From the NCBI GenBank assembly GCA_963971575.1, contig OZ020611.1:210345324-210409323 (forward strand): a stretch of DNA of 64,000 bases, in the 5' to 3' direction. Source of the stretch: Liopterus haemorrhoidalis. Its lineage: Eukaryota; Arthropoda; Insecta; Coleoptera; Dytiscidae. The translations under genes were made by a program, and so were the position numbers. How positions within the stretch are numbered: the stretch's first letter is position 1; the number at the start of each line of letters is the position of its first letter. The notes beneath the pieces are model-generated. The model was not told where the DNA came from. It searched no databases and saw nothing but the letters and a program-made list of their open reading frames with translations. Positions 22,438 through 34,750 of this stretch are shown piece after piece.

Positions 22438-22465
22438 CTGAAGATGTTTACTCTGTAGACGAAAT
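22438..22465 (+). ncRNA. Hammerhead-like core relic
   Basis: CTGAAGA, a hairpin GTTTAC/GTAGAC around TCT, then GAAAT. One change in each conserved block relative to CTGATGA and GAAAC, so it is probably inactive. Confidence 0.3.
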
Positions 22466-22575
22466 GTGCAACCAGTTCATTGAAATAAATATTTGAAGAA
22501 AATTAAAAAAAGGTTATATTATTGTAAGTAAATACCAGATAAATAAGCACAAAAAATTTCAGCTAAACAGTATTA

Positions 22576-23140
22576 AGCCGCATTCAGAGCTGTTTAAATT
22601 AAGAGGTTGTAGACTGTGCTTTGTTATCTGTAACTTATGTTTCTATGCATTCTTTTTAACGTTGCTCATAGCGTTCATAGCGAATTGGAAATTAATACGT
22701 TACGAATAGTCCGCCATCTGTGAAATTTGAAACCTACTATTTAGCTTCGTAAAATATTTTATATGTATTATCGTTCTTATAATTCTGTTGTCTTAGATTT
22801 TAACTACCTAATTACCTAAATTGATCATATTTACTGTCCGTCTTTGTAATTTTGAGCGAGATTTGTTAATTATGACATTATGTTAGGTTATGTAAAGGCA
22901 TTTGATAACTACGGTGTCACCGATAGAATGCGACAGAGAATGTTTTTATATGTCTGTCTCATTAAACCATCTCACTAGCTATAAGTTTAGAAAATTATGC
23001 ACAATCCACAACAAACAGCGTATTAAATTTGGAGGTCTGAACGGTTTCACGTCTTACCATATGACAAACTTTCTGATAACAGTGAATAGTCTATAATCTA
23101 CAGTGCATAAGCTATTGATTTAAGAGCTCTGAATGCGGCT
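22576..23140. mobile_element. TTA-target TIR element, 565 bp
   Basis: Termini AGCCGCATTCAGAGCT and AGCTCTGAATGCGGCT are exact complements, with TTA at 22573-22575 and 23141-23143, suggesting PIF/Harbinger. A short open frame at 22902-23096 shows no domain. Its right third matches 52860-52993. Confidence 0.8.
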
Positions 23141-25412
23141 TTAGGCGTGAAATAGCTATCGTTGCTGCGCGCCAAAAATTTTAACTTATTAAAAAAAAAG
23201 ACTTGCCATGTATAAAATGATCATTATTCACGGCTGGCTACGCATGTGCGTCCCATTATACACGGTGTACAATATGAACAGCTTTATGCATGTACAGTTG
23301 GACACATAATGCATTTATTATTGGATGGTTGTAGATAAAAATATTTATTTATATAATTTATAAGTACAAAAAATTAAAAAATACAATTAAAATCTAAATA
23401 TTAACTTAAATTAACAATTTCATCAAAAAATATTAGGAGACATACATAAATCTACTCCTATTGAAAACACGTAACAATAAATTGTTGCTCTAAATGCTCC
23501 ATTGTAAAATTTTGTACTTTCTGGTTTAATAGTAAAAAAAAACTTCTAACTGAAGCCAACTAAACTGAACAACCCCACAGAATTCTATGAATCCGTTTGA
23601 CAATAGATCAAGGTGCTAATGCACGACCGCAAAGCCAATAAATTTTACATACATTATTTAAACCTTTTTTCGATAAAAATTAAACATAAAACTCTGAATA
23701 AGCACAAAAATGCTTAAAATGCGAAAGAGCAAGAAAAAAATGTTGGCAAATTCGATTACCACTGTAAGAAGAAAACCATGGTTACATTTTTTCTCATTTT
23801 CCTCTATTGTACTTGCTTTTTACTTGCCCGACCTTAATATATAAGGGGCAAGTATTGTAATCGCGAAAATTTTCGATGTCGAGATTTTGACTGATGACCA
23901 CGTTTCATGGTCCAGGGAATCCAAAAAACCTATTTTCGGAGTGCCGTTTAACTTAAAGAGTTCGTTCTGGTGCTAAAAAATTCTCCTAATAATTGGGAAG
24001 AACCCTATTGTTTTTTATTAAAACCGGAAACGGAAGTTATTAAATTTAAAAAATTTTAAAAATTCCTAACTAGTAAACCAAGCCTTGGACAAAAAATTGT
24101 ATAGCACATAATTTGATGTATTTATGCGGATTTACCTAAATCTTCTATTAAATTTAAAAAAAAAAAATATGTATTTTTTTTATTATTATTTTTTTTTTAT
24201 GGGAGGGCAAGTCTAGCGGAGGTCTCTCTTCGCCACTGGTTTCATTTGGGGACAGATCAGTAGATGATTTGGCTCTTGAAGTATGTCACTTATGCATGTA
24301 ATATCGACATTGGACTATATTTTTGCAAATTATATTTGCATTAATGATTGATAAAGTCATAGATATACAGAATTACTTCTATTAAGATTTCAAAGGTTAG
24401 ATCAGCAGTTTTAGAACCTCTGTTAGCTAACCTACTTGATCAAATCAGTCAATCTCTTTCATTAATTAGTATAAAATATTTGAATGACTAACATTTACCT
24501 AATTGCAATACCTGGATATTTTTAAGCTTCTTGTTTTTTTTATATTACAAACCAGTCGGCCTCTTCTGTCAATCAACCATTAAAACAAGTGGCAAGAAGT
24601 AGACAGAGATTAAATTTTTATAAGATAGATCGACTAGTAACAGTTATGTCTGTCAACAAATTCAAACAAGATACGTAGGTGACTAATAAGAATTATTATT
24701 TTTATTTTATAGTTGTCACGTTAGAGTAACACCGTTGATTCATGGGAAAATATTTCCATTTAATTGTCTATTTGCATTTCAGAAAATGGTTATCATGTTG
24801 ACATGTTTTACAAATTAAAATTTCCTGACCTAAATTAACATCGCTCATTTTTAACAGTTTCAGAATTCAAAATTTTGCATTTTTGTGTTATTGGTGTAGA
24901 AGGAATCGTTCGCTGTTTGCATTTTTAAGTGGTATAGCGACATAAGTTGTATTAGTCACTACTACGAGTTGTGTCGTCATTGCACTCCTAAAAATTATAG
25001 TATTTCAAAACCTCAGGGCCTTAACCAGGGCCCGAAAAAAGCTAGTTACGGTATTGATTATATATAAGAAGACCTCAAGCAAGACCTAGACGCTGATAGA
25101 AAGACAACGTAGAGAAGTTTACCAGAAAGCTCAAGATTGCCAAATAGAAGAGTATAGCCAAAGAGAGAGACGAATAGGGGAACAAGTTGAAGGAAGCGCT
25201 TGGCCTACTGGGATAATAGAGGTGGATAAGATAAAGAAGAAGTGTGCCAGAAAATAGTAGTTATCATATTTCTTAATGATTGTATCATGTGTGCATTTGT
25301 TTTAGAATTTCAGTATACAGTTTAAAAATATAATAAAGAAATTTTAATTGACATAAATAAAAGCAATCTTGCAAGGGTCTTCATTTTTTCATCGTCAGTT
25401 TCTTGACTGACC
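23141..25412. other. A+T-rich, no gene recognised
   Basis: 23825-23960 matches the style of the dispersed repeat at 41412-41512 (GTATTGTAATCGCGAAAATT, then TCGAGATTTTGAC). At 24215-24238 a hAT-like right end (CAGTGGCGAAGAGAGACC inverted) stands alone. 25060-25260 is A/G-rich without a recognisable frame. Confidence 0.45.
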
Positions 25413-25419
25413 TTGTTGC

Positions 25420-26190
25420 ACCTTTCGTCTCGACGGAATTCACGTGTCGTCTTCACGGAAAACGTGTTTTATCTCTACGGAAATCACGTTTCGTCTCCAC
25501 GAAATTCACGCTTCTTCTCCACGGAAATCACGTTTCGTCTCCACAGAATTCACATTTCGTCTCCATGGAATTCACGTAACGTCTCCACGAAATTCATGTT
25601 TCATCTCCACAGAATTCACGTTCATATTTCGTATCCGCGGAATTCACGTTTCGTCTCCACGGAATTTACGTTTCGTCTCCACGGAATTCACTTTTCGTCT
25701 CCACGAAATTCACGTTTCAGCTCCACAGAATTCACGTTTCTTACCCGCGGAATTCACGTTTCGTCTCCACGGAATTCACGTTTCGTCTCCACGGAATTCA
25801 CGTTTCGTCTCCACGGAATTCACGTTTCGTCTCCACAAAATTCATGGTTCATCTCCACAGAATTCACGTTTCGTATCCACGGATTTTACGTTTCATCTTC
25901 ACGGAATTCACGTTTCGTCTCCATAGAATTAAAGTTTTGTCTCCACGAAATTCATGTTTCGTCTCCATGGAATTCACGTTTCGTATCCACGGAATTAAAG
26001 TTTTGTCTCCGCGAAATTCATGTTTCGTCTCCATGGAATTCACTTATCTTCTTCACTGAATTCACGTTTCATCTCCATAGAATTCACGCTACGCCTCCAC
26101 GGAATTCACGTTTCGTTTCCATGGAATTCACGCTTCGCCTCCACGGAATTCACGTTCCGTCTCCACGGAATTCATGTTTCGTCTCTAGGA
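25420..26190 (+). repeat. 22-bp minisatellite, about 35 units
   Basis: The unit TTCACGTTTCGTCTCCACGG plus AA is repeated with substitutions; one unit (near 25620) carries a small insertion. Because 22 is not a multiple of 3 and the unit lacks stops in any forward frame, all three + frames stay open for hundreds of bases. The translations are one 22-residue cycle read in different phases, so a 260-codon frame here is not evidence of a gene. Confidence 0.95.
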
Positions 26191-28388
26191 CCTAACAGAC
26201 GGGGATAGGTTCCAACCCATCAAGTTAGATTATTAAGTACGAGATTAAGATAGTCAAAGACCCACTTTATCAATATAGTTGCACCCTCTACTGTGTCATC
26301 CGCCTTCTATTTTAAAGTTCAACACTTTTTGAATGACTCTTGTAATTAGCGCAAAATAAATATATATTTCAATAGATAATATCGTGGCAGTAGTATATGA
26401 ATATGAATTATTGTTGTTAATTAAGCTGATCGATTATTATTAGCGGACGGAAGTGTTGTTGATAGATGACCTTACAAGCTACTCTTTGCCCAGTCACTCT
26501 GCATGTTATCGGCTTCTTCCGTCGCCCTCACCGGCATTTACTGCCACACTCCCTGCCTTTACCTGTACACACATGCAAGCGGCAATTTGATCGTTAGGCC
26601 TTTTTCACTGTCTAATTGTTGGTAACGTTATATGAGGGCGACTAAATACAGGGACGGTATAATTATTTCTGCGGTAAAAACTATTTTTCCAAAAGAAATA
26701 AATTGAAAATGTTTTTTATAGTTTTTGTGTTGCTGACAAGATTTTGTGAGTTGTTTGCCCTTAAAAGTTTTATATACTAGAGCAGAGGTACGCAAACTTT
26801 TTCGGTAGTCGACCATATCATCATTTTTTAAATTAATGGGAGACCAAAGAAAATTATTTTTAATTCGGCTGGGCGATAACAGGTTTTATTTGACATTTAT
26901 TTAAAATTTACTTAAAAGAAAAGTATAATGTAGAACAGATTTTATGTTTCACATTATATTATTGGTGACTCAAATTAACGCGTATCCCTCTAGCGACAAT
27001 AAAGCGAAAACTCCTAAAAAGTATACTGTCATTGTTTACGTATAGTTCAGCATGTGTTTTTTGTTTCTGTCCATTCTTACTCTGTTTTTACAACGAATAA
27101 AGTGATAAATTTAAGAATAAAAGATTAAATACTCCTTGTTGTGTGTATGGTTGTCATTGAGAGAAAAAAATCTTCCAATATTAGATGAATATTGAAATAA
27201 AAATATTATAGTGTACGACAAAGTTTCTTTTTTAGTATTGTAGACTTAGTTTTGTAATTTAATTTTAATCTCAATGAGCAAAATGTGTTTAAAGTTAATA
27301 AATGCACCAATTATACCTATGTTTAGCTACAAGTAAAGAAGAAAGTTTATCAATGATTTTAAAATTTTGTTTGTAAGTAGGTATTTATCGAAGGGAATTT
27401 CAACTGTTCAGATGTTTCTAAACAAGCTTTTAACGTTGAATTTTTCAGTTTCCCTGTCTGACATGTGCAAGAAAATCGTTTAATGTTGTGTAAATTATTG
27501 TTAATATAATTAAAACCCCTTGTTATTTCATGTGGGTGTTCCGTAAATGTGTTAGTTTGCGAATATTTGACAGTTTTTTTGTGTAGAATAAATTACCAGT
27601 TCTCTTTCCATTTTCTTGAGAAATGTATAGATATTAAGTATTCAAATAAATGTTTTAAGTTCAAAGTATAATATTTTATTTTCTCTGTGAGTAGAACCTG
27701 GCACCAACATTATAACCTCTGAAAATATTCATTTAAAAGCAGCAAATTTTATCATAAAATGGGTTAACATATGTTTGTAAACTTTTTTAATACTCGGTTT
27801 TAATTCCAATATACTGTATACAACAAGAAAACGTAAATTTGACCAAAAATTGTTTATAAACCAATTCTGTTTAAACACGTTGACAGATGACTATCGTGTC
27901 AAAAGTTTACAAGGCGATAGTGGCGCCGTTTCGGTAATTATAGTCGCGAATTTACGTCAATACTACGCAACAAATCCGTAATGTTTAAGAGAAGAGCATA
28001 ATGTAGAACTGATTTTACAAATACACTGATACGGCCCTGAAGTCCCTGAAGAATACATAAAGTACCTCATTACTGCAGAAAAATATGTCGTACATTTTAC
28101 TCTATTTGTTCTGTAGTAAATTTTACGCAGCAGTAGATAACAGTCAATACTTGACACTTTCACACCCATATAGTAATTACCGTATAAGTTAACAATAACT
28201 TTTTTCTCTTTCCTGAAAATTTATTGCTTAAAAATGCGGGTAAAGTGTGTATTTAAATAATTAAATAATTGAAATGTATATTCTAATTGGAAGATATCGG
28301 ATTTAAAATATTTATTGCACTGTGCAATGTGAGGGTATATTAAATATCTACGTTCACATGAAGACACATTTGTTTGTTGATAGCTTTA
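26191..28388. other. A+T-rich, with one G+C-richer unique-looking stretch
   Basis: 26400-26610 is richer in G+C and looks non-repetitive. A hAT-like left end CAGAGGTACGCAAACTTTTT lies at 26783 with no partner found. No gene recognised. Confidence 0.45.
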
Positions 28389-30458
28389 TGCCGGATTTAT
28401 ATTAGGCTAGTAACGGGATAACTACAAGGGCTAGTAGCTAGCCTACTGCTCACTATACTATACCGTAACTAGGATATTATGTATTTACAGACAACACGGT
28501 AAAATAATGTCCCGATGAATCTACTATCCTAATTCCAGAATAGTAGATGCATACATACAAAGTGGCACTATCATTATACGGATTTACTGATTTTCAAAAA
28601 CTGAACGGCGTAGGCAGTGGATTTAGGCTAATTTTTATTTTTCTCAGAAATGAATATACATATATATATATATAGGAATATAATTTTGACTTTGAAGTCC
28701 GGAAAGATGATTTTTCTCAATTTTTTTTATTCCTAATTTTATTCCTGTTGCATAAACTGCTCTTATGCAACAGGAATAAAATTTTCCAAAGGGTGTGCTA
28801 CCGCACATTAATGTGCCGCAATATTTTCCAAATTTTCCGCGAAATCTATAAAAAAACCTAGTGTCGTTTTAATTTTAACATTATTGTCCGAATAGGTATA
28901 CGTACAATACCATTAATAAGAATAAAGTACACGAAGGATCATTTTATAACGAATTGAAATTGACATATCCCGTTTTTCCTGAATACTGAATAATCTAAGG
29001 ATAGAAGAGAGGTTGCCGAAGGTCGAAGAATATATTTTTCCCCATTTTCCCTACCACTTTGGGGTAGTTTCAATTTTTCTGGGAGATGCAAATTTTTACC
29101 ATATCTCGACTTTTTTTGGGGGGTCCACCCAAGGTGACTGACCACATTTTCCCCAAATTTTACCTATTGCTGTATTATTTTTCTTTATATTTTTCCTGGA
29201 TCTCGCGATTGCGTTTTTTCGCGATTTTTTCATCCCGATGAATTTTCGCATACCAAACGAATATGTAGCAAACTGTGTTTATATAATGTTTAAGCTAACT
29301 TTTATTTTATTAGAGAGTCGGAATAGTGGTTTTTTCACTATTTACTTTTTTAATAATTTTGTCCTGGTCACAGGAGGGGATGAAATGATAAATTTTAATT
29401 CAGGGCTAGCGGATGGGTCGGCCGAAAGTTCCCAACCGCATTATGATAATTTTTAATTTTCTGTCAAATCGCGATTTTAGATATTCAGTAATATTGTTAG
29501 GTGTTGAAACGAACAAAATGTACTCTCAAGGTCCTGGCAAACGAGCCCGTTTAGACAGGATTTTCCGCATCTAGTACGGTAGTTTAATTTTTCTGATTGC
29601 GGTTATTATTTTCTCTCGATTTCAAAAATCCCTATCATTGTAATAGTTATATTCATGTCTAAAAGTAATAAAAACTATTCTTACACATAAGGGTGAATTC
29701 TACAAAGGTAAAAAGGCCCTTTTTGAGTTTTATTAATATCTACAAAAACCTTTGCACCAATAAATGGACCATATTATCCCTGAATGTAAACAGATTGAAA
29801 ATATGGTCATGAAACCTGGAAACAGGAGACCAGTGATAGCGAACGTGTGAGCTGCGGGTCACACCGTGATCCGTATGACGATTTCAAATGAACCATACAA
29901 AAGAAGATATTTGTAGTTCTGAAGATTCAAAACAGAGATTCTAAGATAACTAAGGAACGGTCTACGCGAGCGCATTCAGAAAACAGGATAGGGAAATCGA
30001 CAAATATGATAATAATAGCGAGATCAAATTCAACTATTACTTGTTATGTACCTGTTACTTGTTATACACAAATACAAGGGCGCTAGCTCAGGTAGGGTTA
30101 ACGAGATGAGCAGAGGATTACAAATATTTAACCGGCAGATTTTTATTTATGCGTTATATATTTGACAGGCAATTTGAATCTACAAAATTCAAATGTCTTT
30201 TGAACCCTTCTAGGGAAGAAGGTTCACCATCGCTGGTCTATACACATGAGAGAACTCTAAATAATCAAAAGTGTAGTAGTGGTGGTTGGCTAGTGGCATA
30301 GTAACTATATCGGCTATAAAATCTTTATCCTATCCCAACTACTAGTGCCAGTATTCAGGCTAGTTCAATCTCAAGCGTGTACATTAGGATAGTAGCACTA
30401 TTATTGTCACTAGTTAGATAGCTCCTAGCTCCTTTATTAACCTAATGTAAACGCGCCA
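28389..30458. mobile_element. Candidate TTA-target element, 2.07 kb
   Basis: Left TGCCGGATTTATATTAGGCT and inverted right TGGCGCGTTTACATTAGGTT match at about 18 of 25 positions, with TTA at 28386-28388 and 30459-30461. Short CTAGTA/TACTAG motifs crowd both ends. Open frames at 28939-29145 (minus) and 29238-29456 (plus) show no known domain, so no transposase can be named. Confidence 0.5.
28735..28783. repeat. Perfect 21-bp hairpin
   Basis: AATTTTATTCCTGTTGCATAA, written here as its first 20 bases AATTTTATTCCTGTTGCATA plus A, and its exact complement around the loop ACTGCTC. It lies inside the 28389-30458 element. Confidence 0.85.
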
Positions 30459-31009
30459 TTAAACCTAGAAACGTCCGTGTATATTAAATATACTAATATC
30501 TTTTTTTAAAACCATCTTCTGTATAATTTCGATCCGATAATATCTATATTAGCATGATTAGATGTTTGAGACCGCTTTTGCTATTTCTGTATTAGCCTCA
30601 GGGAACACATAAGTAAGCTATAAAAATTCAAAATTTAGGATTCATATTTTTTTATTTTAAAATGGGTTTGTTGCGTGCATGAAATACGTTGATATTGCCT
30701 TGAATAAGTACTGATTATTTTAAAATTAACCTTTAAATATTATTTACCAGGCTTGTTTATAGCTTTATGTTTTCGTATTTCAGAAAAAATCAAAATACTA
30801 AAACAGATGTTTAGCTTTTTAGCTTATATACGTAAATGATGACATTAAATATATATGGAAAAACTATAGAATCAACATATTAATTTACAATGATAATAAT
30901 AATATTTGTTAGATAAAAAAAAAAAAAAGGATGGGAAGTGTGAATTTTTACACATTTCAGGGTTTTGTTAAATAAGTGTAAGAAGTCAATAGAATGTCTA
31001 GGATGTCCC
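30459..31009. other. A+T-rich spacer
   Basis: A short minus-strand match to the CCTGAAATGTGTGAAAATTC motif lies at 30940-30970; an A-run at 30917. Confidence 0.45.
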
Positions 31010-31562
31010 CCCTCTTGAACAACTTTTTTTTTGCGCACCCCATCCCAACCGTAGGCATTTTACGTCGTTCTTGAGACTTAATTTCTGGCTCAATAATCTC
31101 ATAGGCACTACGTTATAATAAATATTGGTAAAAATGTATCGCTGGTTATTTCAATAAATGGTCTTGCGCATTTATAGAGATGAACATTTTTATTAGCATA
31201 TAGAATAAAAAACATAAATTGAATAAAAATAGTAGTGAAAAAAATTAAAAAAGTAAAAAATTATAATACGTTAAACTTAAACAAACATTTCTTAATCAAA
31301 TATTAGTCAAAATAGATCTTATTATCATATATTTTCTGTAAATCATTTGCAGTTAAATAAAAATAATTACATTTTTACTAATTATTGTTTAATTATGTCA
31401 ATAACTAGATAGATAACAACAAATACAAAAAGTCTTGACCATGTAGGATTTTTATTAAATAAGTTATTTGAATAAAAGTGAAAAGTTGGGGAATGTAATG
31501 TTAATGTCAACATTGTTTCGCGGACCCCCAGGGGTCCGCGGACAACAGTTTAAGAACCGCTG
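31010..31562 (+). mobile_element. hAT family member (copy 1, left end lost)
   Basis: Matches 35830-36670 from GAACAAC through CATTTTACGTCGTTCT to the right end CAGTTTAAGAACCGCTG. The first 50 bp or so of the element are missing. Confidence 0.75.
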
Positions 31563-32485
31563 GTCTAGCTCAATATTTTAATATATTCCTTAAGAGGTTT
31601 CATTTGATATTCCACTCGAAATTTTAAAAAATAATTATTTTTTCATTAAATATATATTTGTTTATATTTATCTTGTAATGTGTTTTTTGAACTCTCAGTA
31701 TTTTTAATATATGTTGGTCAAAGAGTTTTATAAGCATGCCGAATTTCAACTTTCTATTTTCAACCGTTTGGCTATAATTTCTACCGTATAGACAGACAGA
31801 CACATCAGTGACTTTAGAAGGTTTTTTTTGTGATCATACCTATAAAACCCTAAAAGAGACCTCTTAGCTTTTAGAAATTAGGTTTTGTTTTCGCCAGTCA
31901 TAATTTGCCAGACTGTAGCCGATTTAATAGATTGGAGCAGATCTGGTATTTATCTCCGCATATATGTATGTACCTATACATTATTAATACAAGTTAATAT
32001 ATTTCTTACGTCATGAGTTTCAAGGGTCCTACTCCTGCCAATGTGACCACCTCCTCAATAAGTTTGGACTATAATATACAGCATTGTGGAGTCGTAATAA
32101 ATAGAAATACGCAGATAATAATCTTACTATCGGACATTCATATATCAGTATTGTCTTTTACAAATTGACCTGAAATTTGTTCTTGAAGTGTTTATAATTC
32201 TTTTCTTTCATTCGACAGCTATTTATTACAACTTTACTATTGTTCCATGTACATAAGTAATTTTGCATTTCATTAACAAAGTGTAAACGTATATTTGGGA
32301 TGTTATCAGGGACTGATACTGAACTGAAAATGGAAACAAAATAACGACTTAAACACATTTTTTTTAAAGGGCAGATATTATTTCCCGGAGTAAAGAAGTT
32401 TTTTGTTTAAGTACGAAATCAAAATTGAAAATATTTATTACCAAATAAAAAAAGTGTAACTTTCCATATTTTTTTAACCATTTAA
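31563..32485. other. A+T-rich, no gene recognised
   Basis: Contains a GACAGACAGAC-bearing dispersed-repeat end at 31786-31805. Confidence 0.45.
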
Positions 32486-33620
32486 CGGGTGTATTCTGTA
32501 AGAAACCCGTTAAAATTAGCGTCAGGTTAATATTTTTATTTTAACTCCATGTCTAACGTCATTATCAAAAAATGCAATTCTGTAAGAGCATTTGTTATGG
32601 TAAGCTTTAATACAATATTTGTTAACGCGAGGCGCTAACTCACCCTGTAGAGAGGCTAATATTAACTGCACGCGCATGCGCTGTTACGTTGAATGTTAAC
32701 AGGGGTAATTATTTAGTCAAATGCCAAGAGAATCTTAACCTAATATTTCGGTGTTGAATTAAATATTCAGTGGCGAAATTTATTTTAAAAATGGAACAGA
32801 AATATTTGGTCCTGTGATACTCATTATAACTGGTTTCCACAGTGTATTAAATAAAAATATAACTTTATTCAACTTTTGTTTAGTCAATTTATATACTACA
32901 TTGTATTATAACAGTTTATCTATTTTTTTAATAATATGTGAATTATATGTTCATTCTATTTTTAAAAAGGTGTTCGGTGATATTAATTATTAAATTTGAT
33001 GTATTACGCTATTTCTACCCTAGAATAACACTGATGCGATCGTCATTATCAATCTCATCAATTGTTTCTTCAAATAATACACCATTAAAATGTACTGCGA
33101 TATTTTGAAACACGGCGGAGGCATAAGTGAAGTTTTGTAGTTTTCAGAGCATTATAATTTTAAGTTCTGTGTCTCAACAAAAACCAAAACTGCTCTCCAA
33201 TATTCCATTTACTTCCTTTCTATACATTTATTTGAACTTGCGTCTGGGTTACTTGTATAACAAAAATTATGAAGCGTCATTCTTATCTCAACTGTAAAGA
33301 ATTCACTTTAAAAAGTAATAGAAAGTTGATTAATATTCCTACCGTCTTGTGTTTTATTCATTTTTTTTTTTTAAATAACATGACGTTTACTTAAATAGGA
33401 TCAGCCATTTTTGCAAACTAAACACTAGCGTTAACTTTTAAAGCCACCGTTTCGGTAGGCGCTTATTGTAGAACGTTAACTGGCTATTTTAACGCCGCCG
33501 CGCTATAATATTAACACATATGTTTAGCGAATAGCATTTAGGTTAAAAATGGTGTTAAAAAAATTAACGTCAGTTTATGACGCTAAGATTTTAACATCAT
33601 GCTTAGAGAATAGACCCGTC
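32486..33620. mobile_element. Candidate TIR element, about 1.1 kb
   Basis: Left CGGGTGTATTCTGTAAG and inverted right GACGGGTCTATTCTCTAAG face each other, each followed by TTAAAAT and TTAGCGTC. TAA borders (32483-32485 and 33621-33623) are compatible with a PIF/Harbinger target, but the last bases of the termini differ. No long open frame inside. Confidence 0.5.
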
Positions 33621-34585
33621 TAAATGTTATAAATTAACGTTTATTTCTTTAGAGTGGGTAACTGATGGAATGAAATCACAATTCTATGAATAAACTAGTT
33701 TTAAATCACACTTATTAGGTTACCTAATATTACGTGTTGACGAAATTTATTTTTGACAATTGTAAAAAGAAACTTCAAATGAAATACACAAAGAAAACAA
33801 TAAACAATAGCGCAAAGGCGTTTTTACGAGCATTTCATAACCCTTCTTTAATTACACAAAGCCAAGTAGCACAGTAGCCAACATAAAACAATAATACAAT
33901 TTAAACTAAATTATTACCAACCCAACAAAACAAAATACACTGAAAGACCATATACCACATTGTATAAAGGTGTGATAATAACAAATGAAGCTAATGAATC
34001 ACCATTTTACATTAGGGTTAAAAAGTAAATGGAATCTCGAATATTTACACTTAACCATATATGTATTACCAACCTACCCAATTTACAAGAAACAAACACA
34101 CGTAATGTACAACAACATAAAATATTTTAAACATTAGTGTCCACACAGAAAACACAATTACCAACATTGCAAAATAAAAATTTCTTTTTGAAAAATCACC
34201 AGCATATATTATGAAGCAGGTAACATCGTATCTTGGAAGGTATGCGAATGGTGGACGGGGTAAAACATGCACGGATGTAATTAAAGAAATAATAAATAAA
34301 CTGGATGAAGCGATAACATCCGGGTAAATAAAGATAATGAAGATATATTTTATACTATTAATTAACGTTAAATACGAGTATTTTATTTTTATTCGCGTGT
34401 TTTGTCACTCCATTTTCAGCTGGTCATTACAAATAATACTAATTTATATTATTACTATTTATTTCTAATTAATTGAAATGTATACTTTGTAAAATTAAAG
34501 AACAATTACAAAATATAAAAGCATAAAACAATATTTGTATACGATATCTTTTAAAATACAGGTTAAGTGATAAATTTGATAATAA
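33621..34585. other. A+T-rich, no gene recognised
   Basis: Only a short minus-strand frame at 34066-34272, without a domain. Confidence 0.4.
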
Positions 34586-34750
34586 ATAATTGCCTAGAGG
34601 TCGCAGGGTTGTTGGTTCAAATCCCGGCCTTAGTGGTTTTCGGAATTTTCACCTTTTGATACAACGCCGGACAGCTCAGGAGTAGGGTTTCTGGAAACTA
34701 GAGTTTTTAGGACTCGGACTTGCCGAGTCCGACACAAAAATAATAATTTT
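34586..34750 (+). mobile_element. 5'-truncated tRNA-derived SINE
   Basis: Starts at CCTAGAGGTCGCAGGG, keeps a B box GGTTCAAATCC (34614-34624), and ends with CCGAGTCCGACAC and an AAAAATAATAAT tail. The A box is missing. The body differs from SINE-A and SINE-B. Confidence 0.6.

Noticed and set aside
25420..26190. CRISPR array
   Set aside because: The repeats are directly adjacent with no spacers, and the DNA is eukaryotic.
25413..26208. Open frames up to 260 codons in three forward frames
   Set aside because: All are phases of the same 22-bp repeat; no start context, splice or domain evidence.
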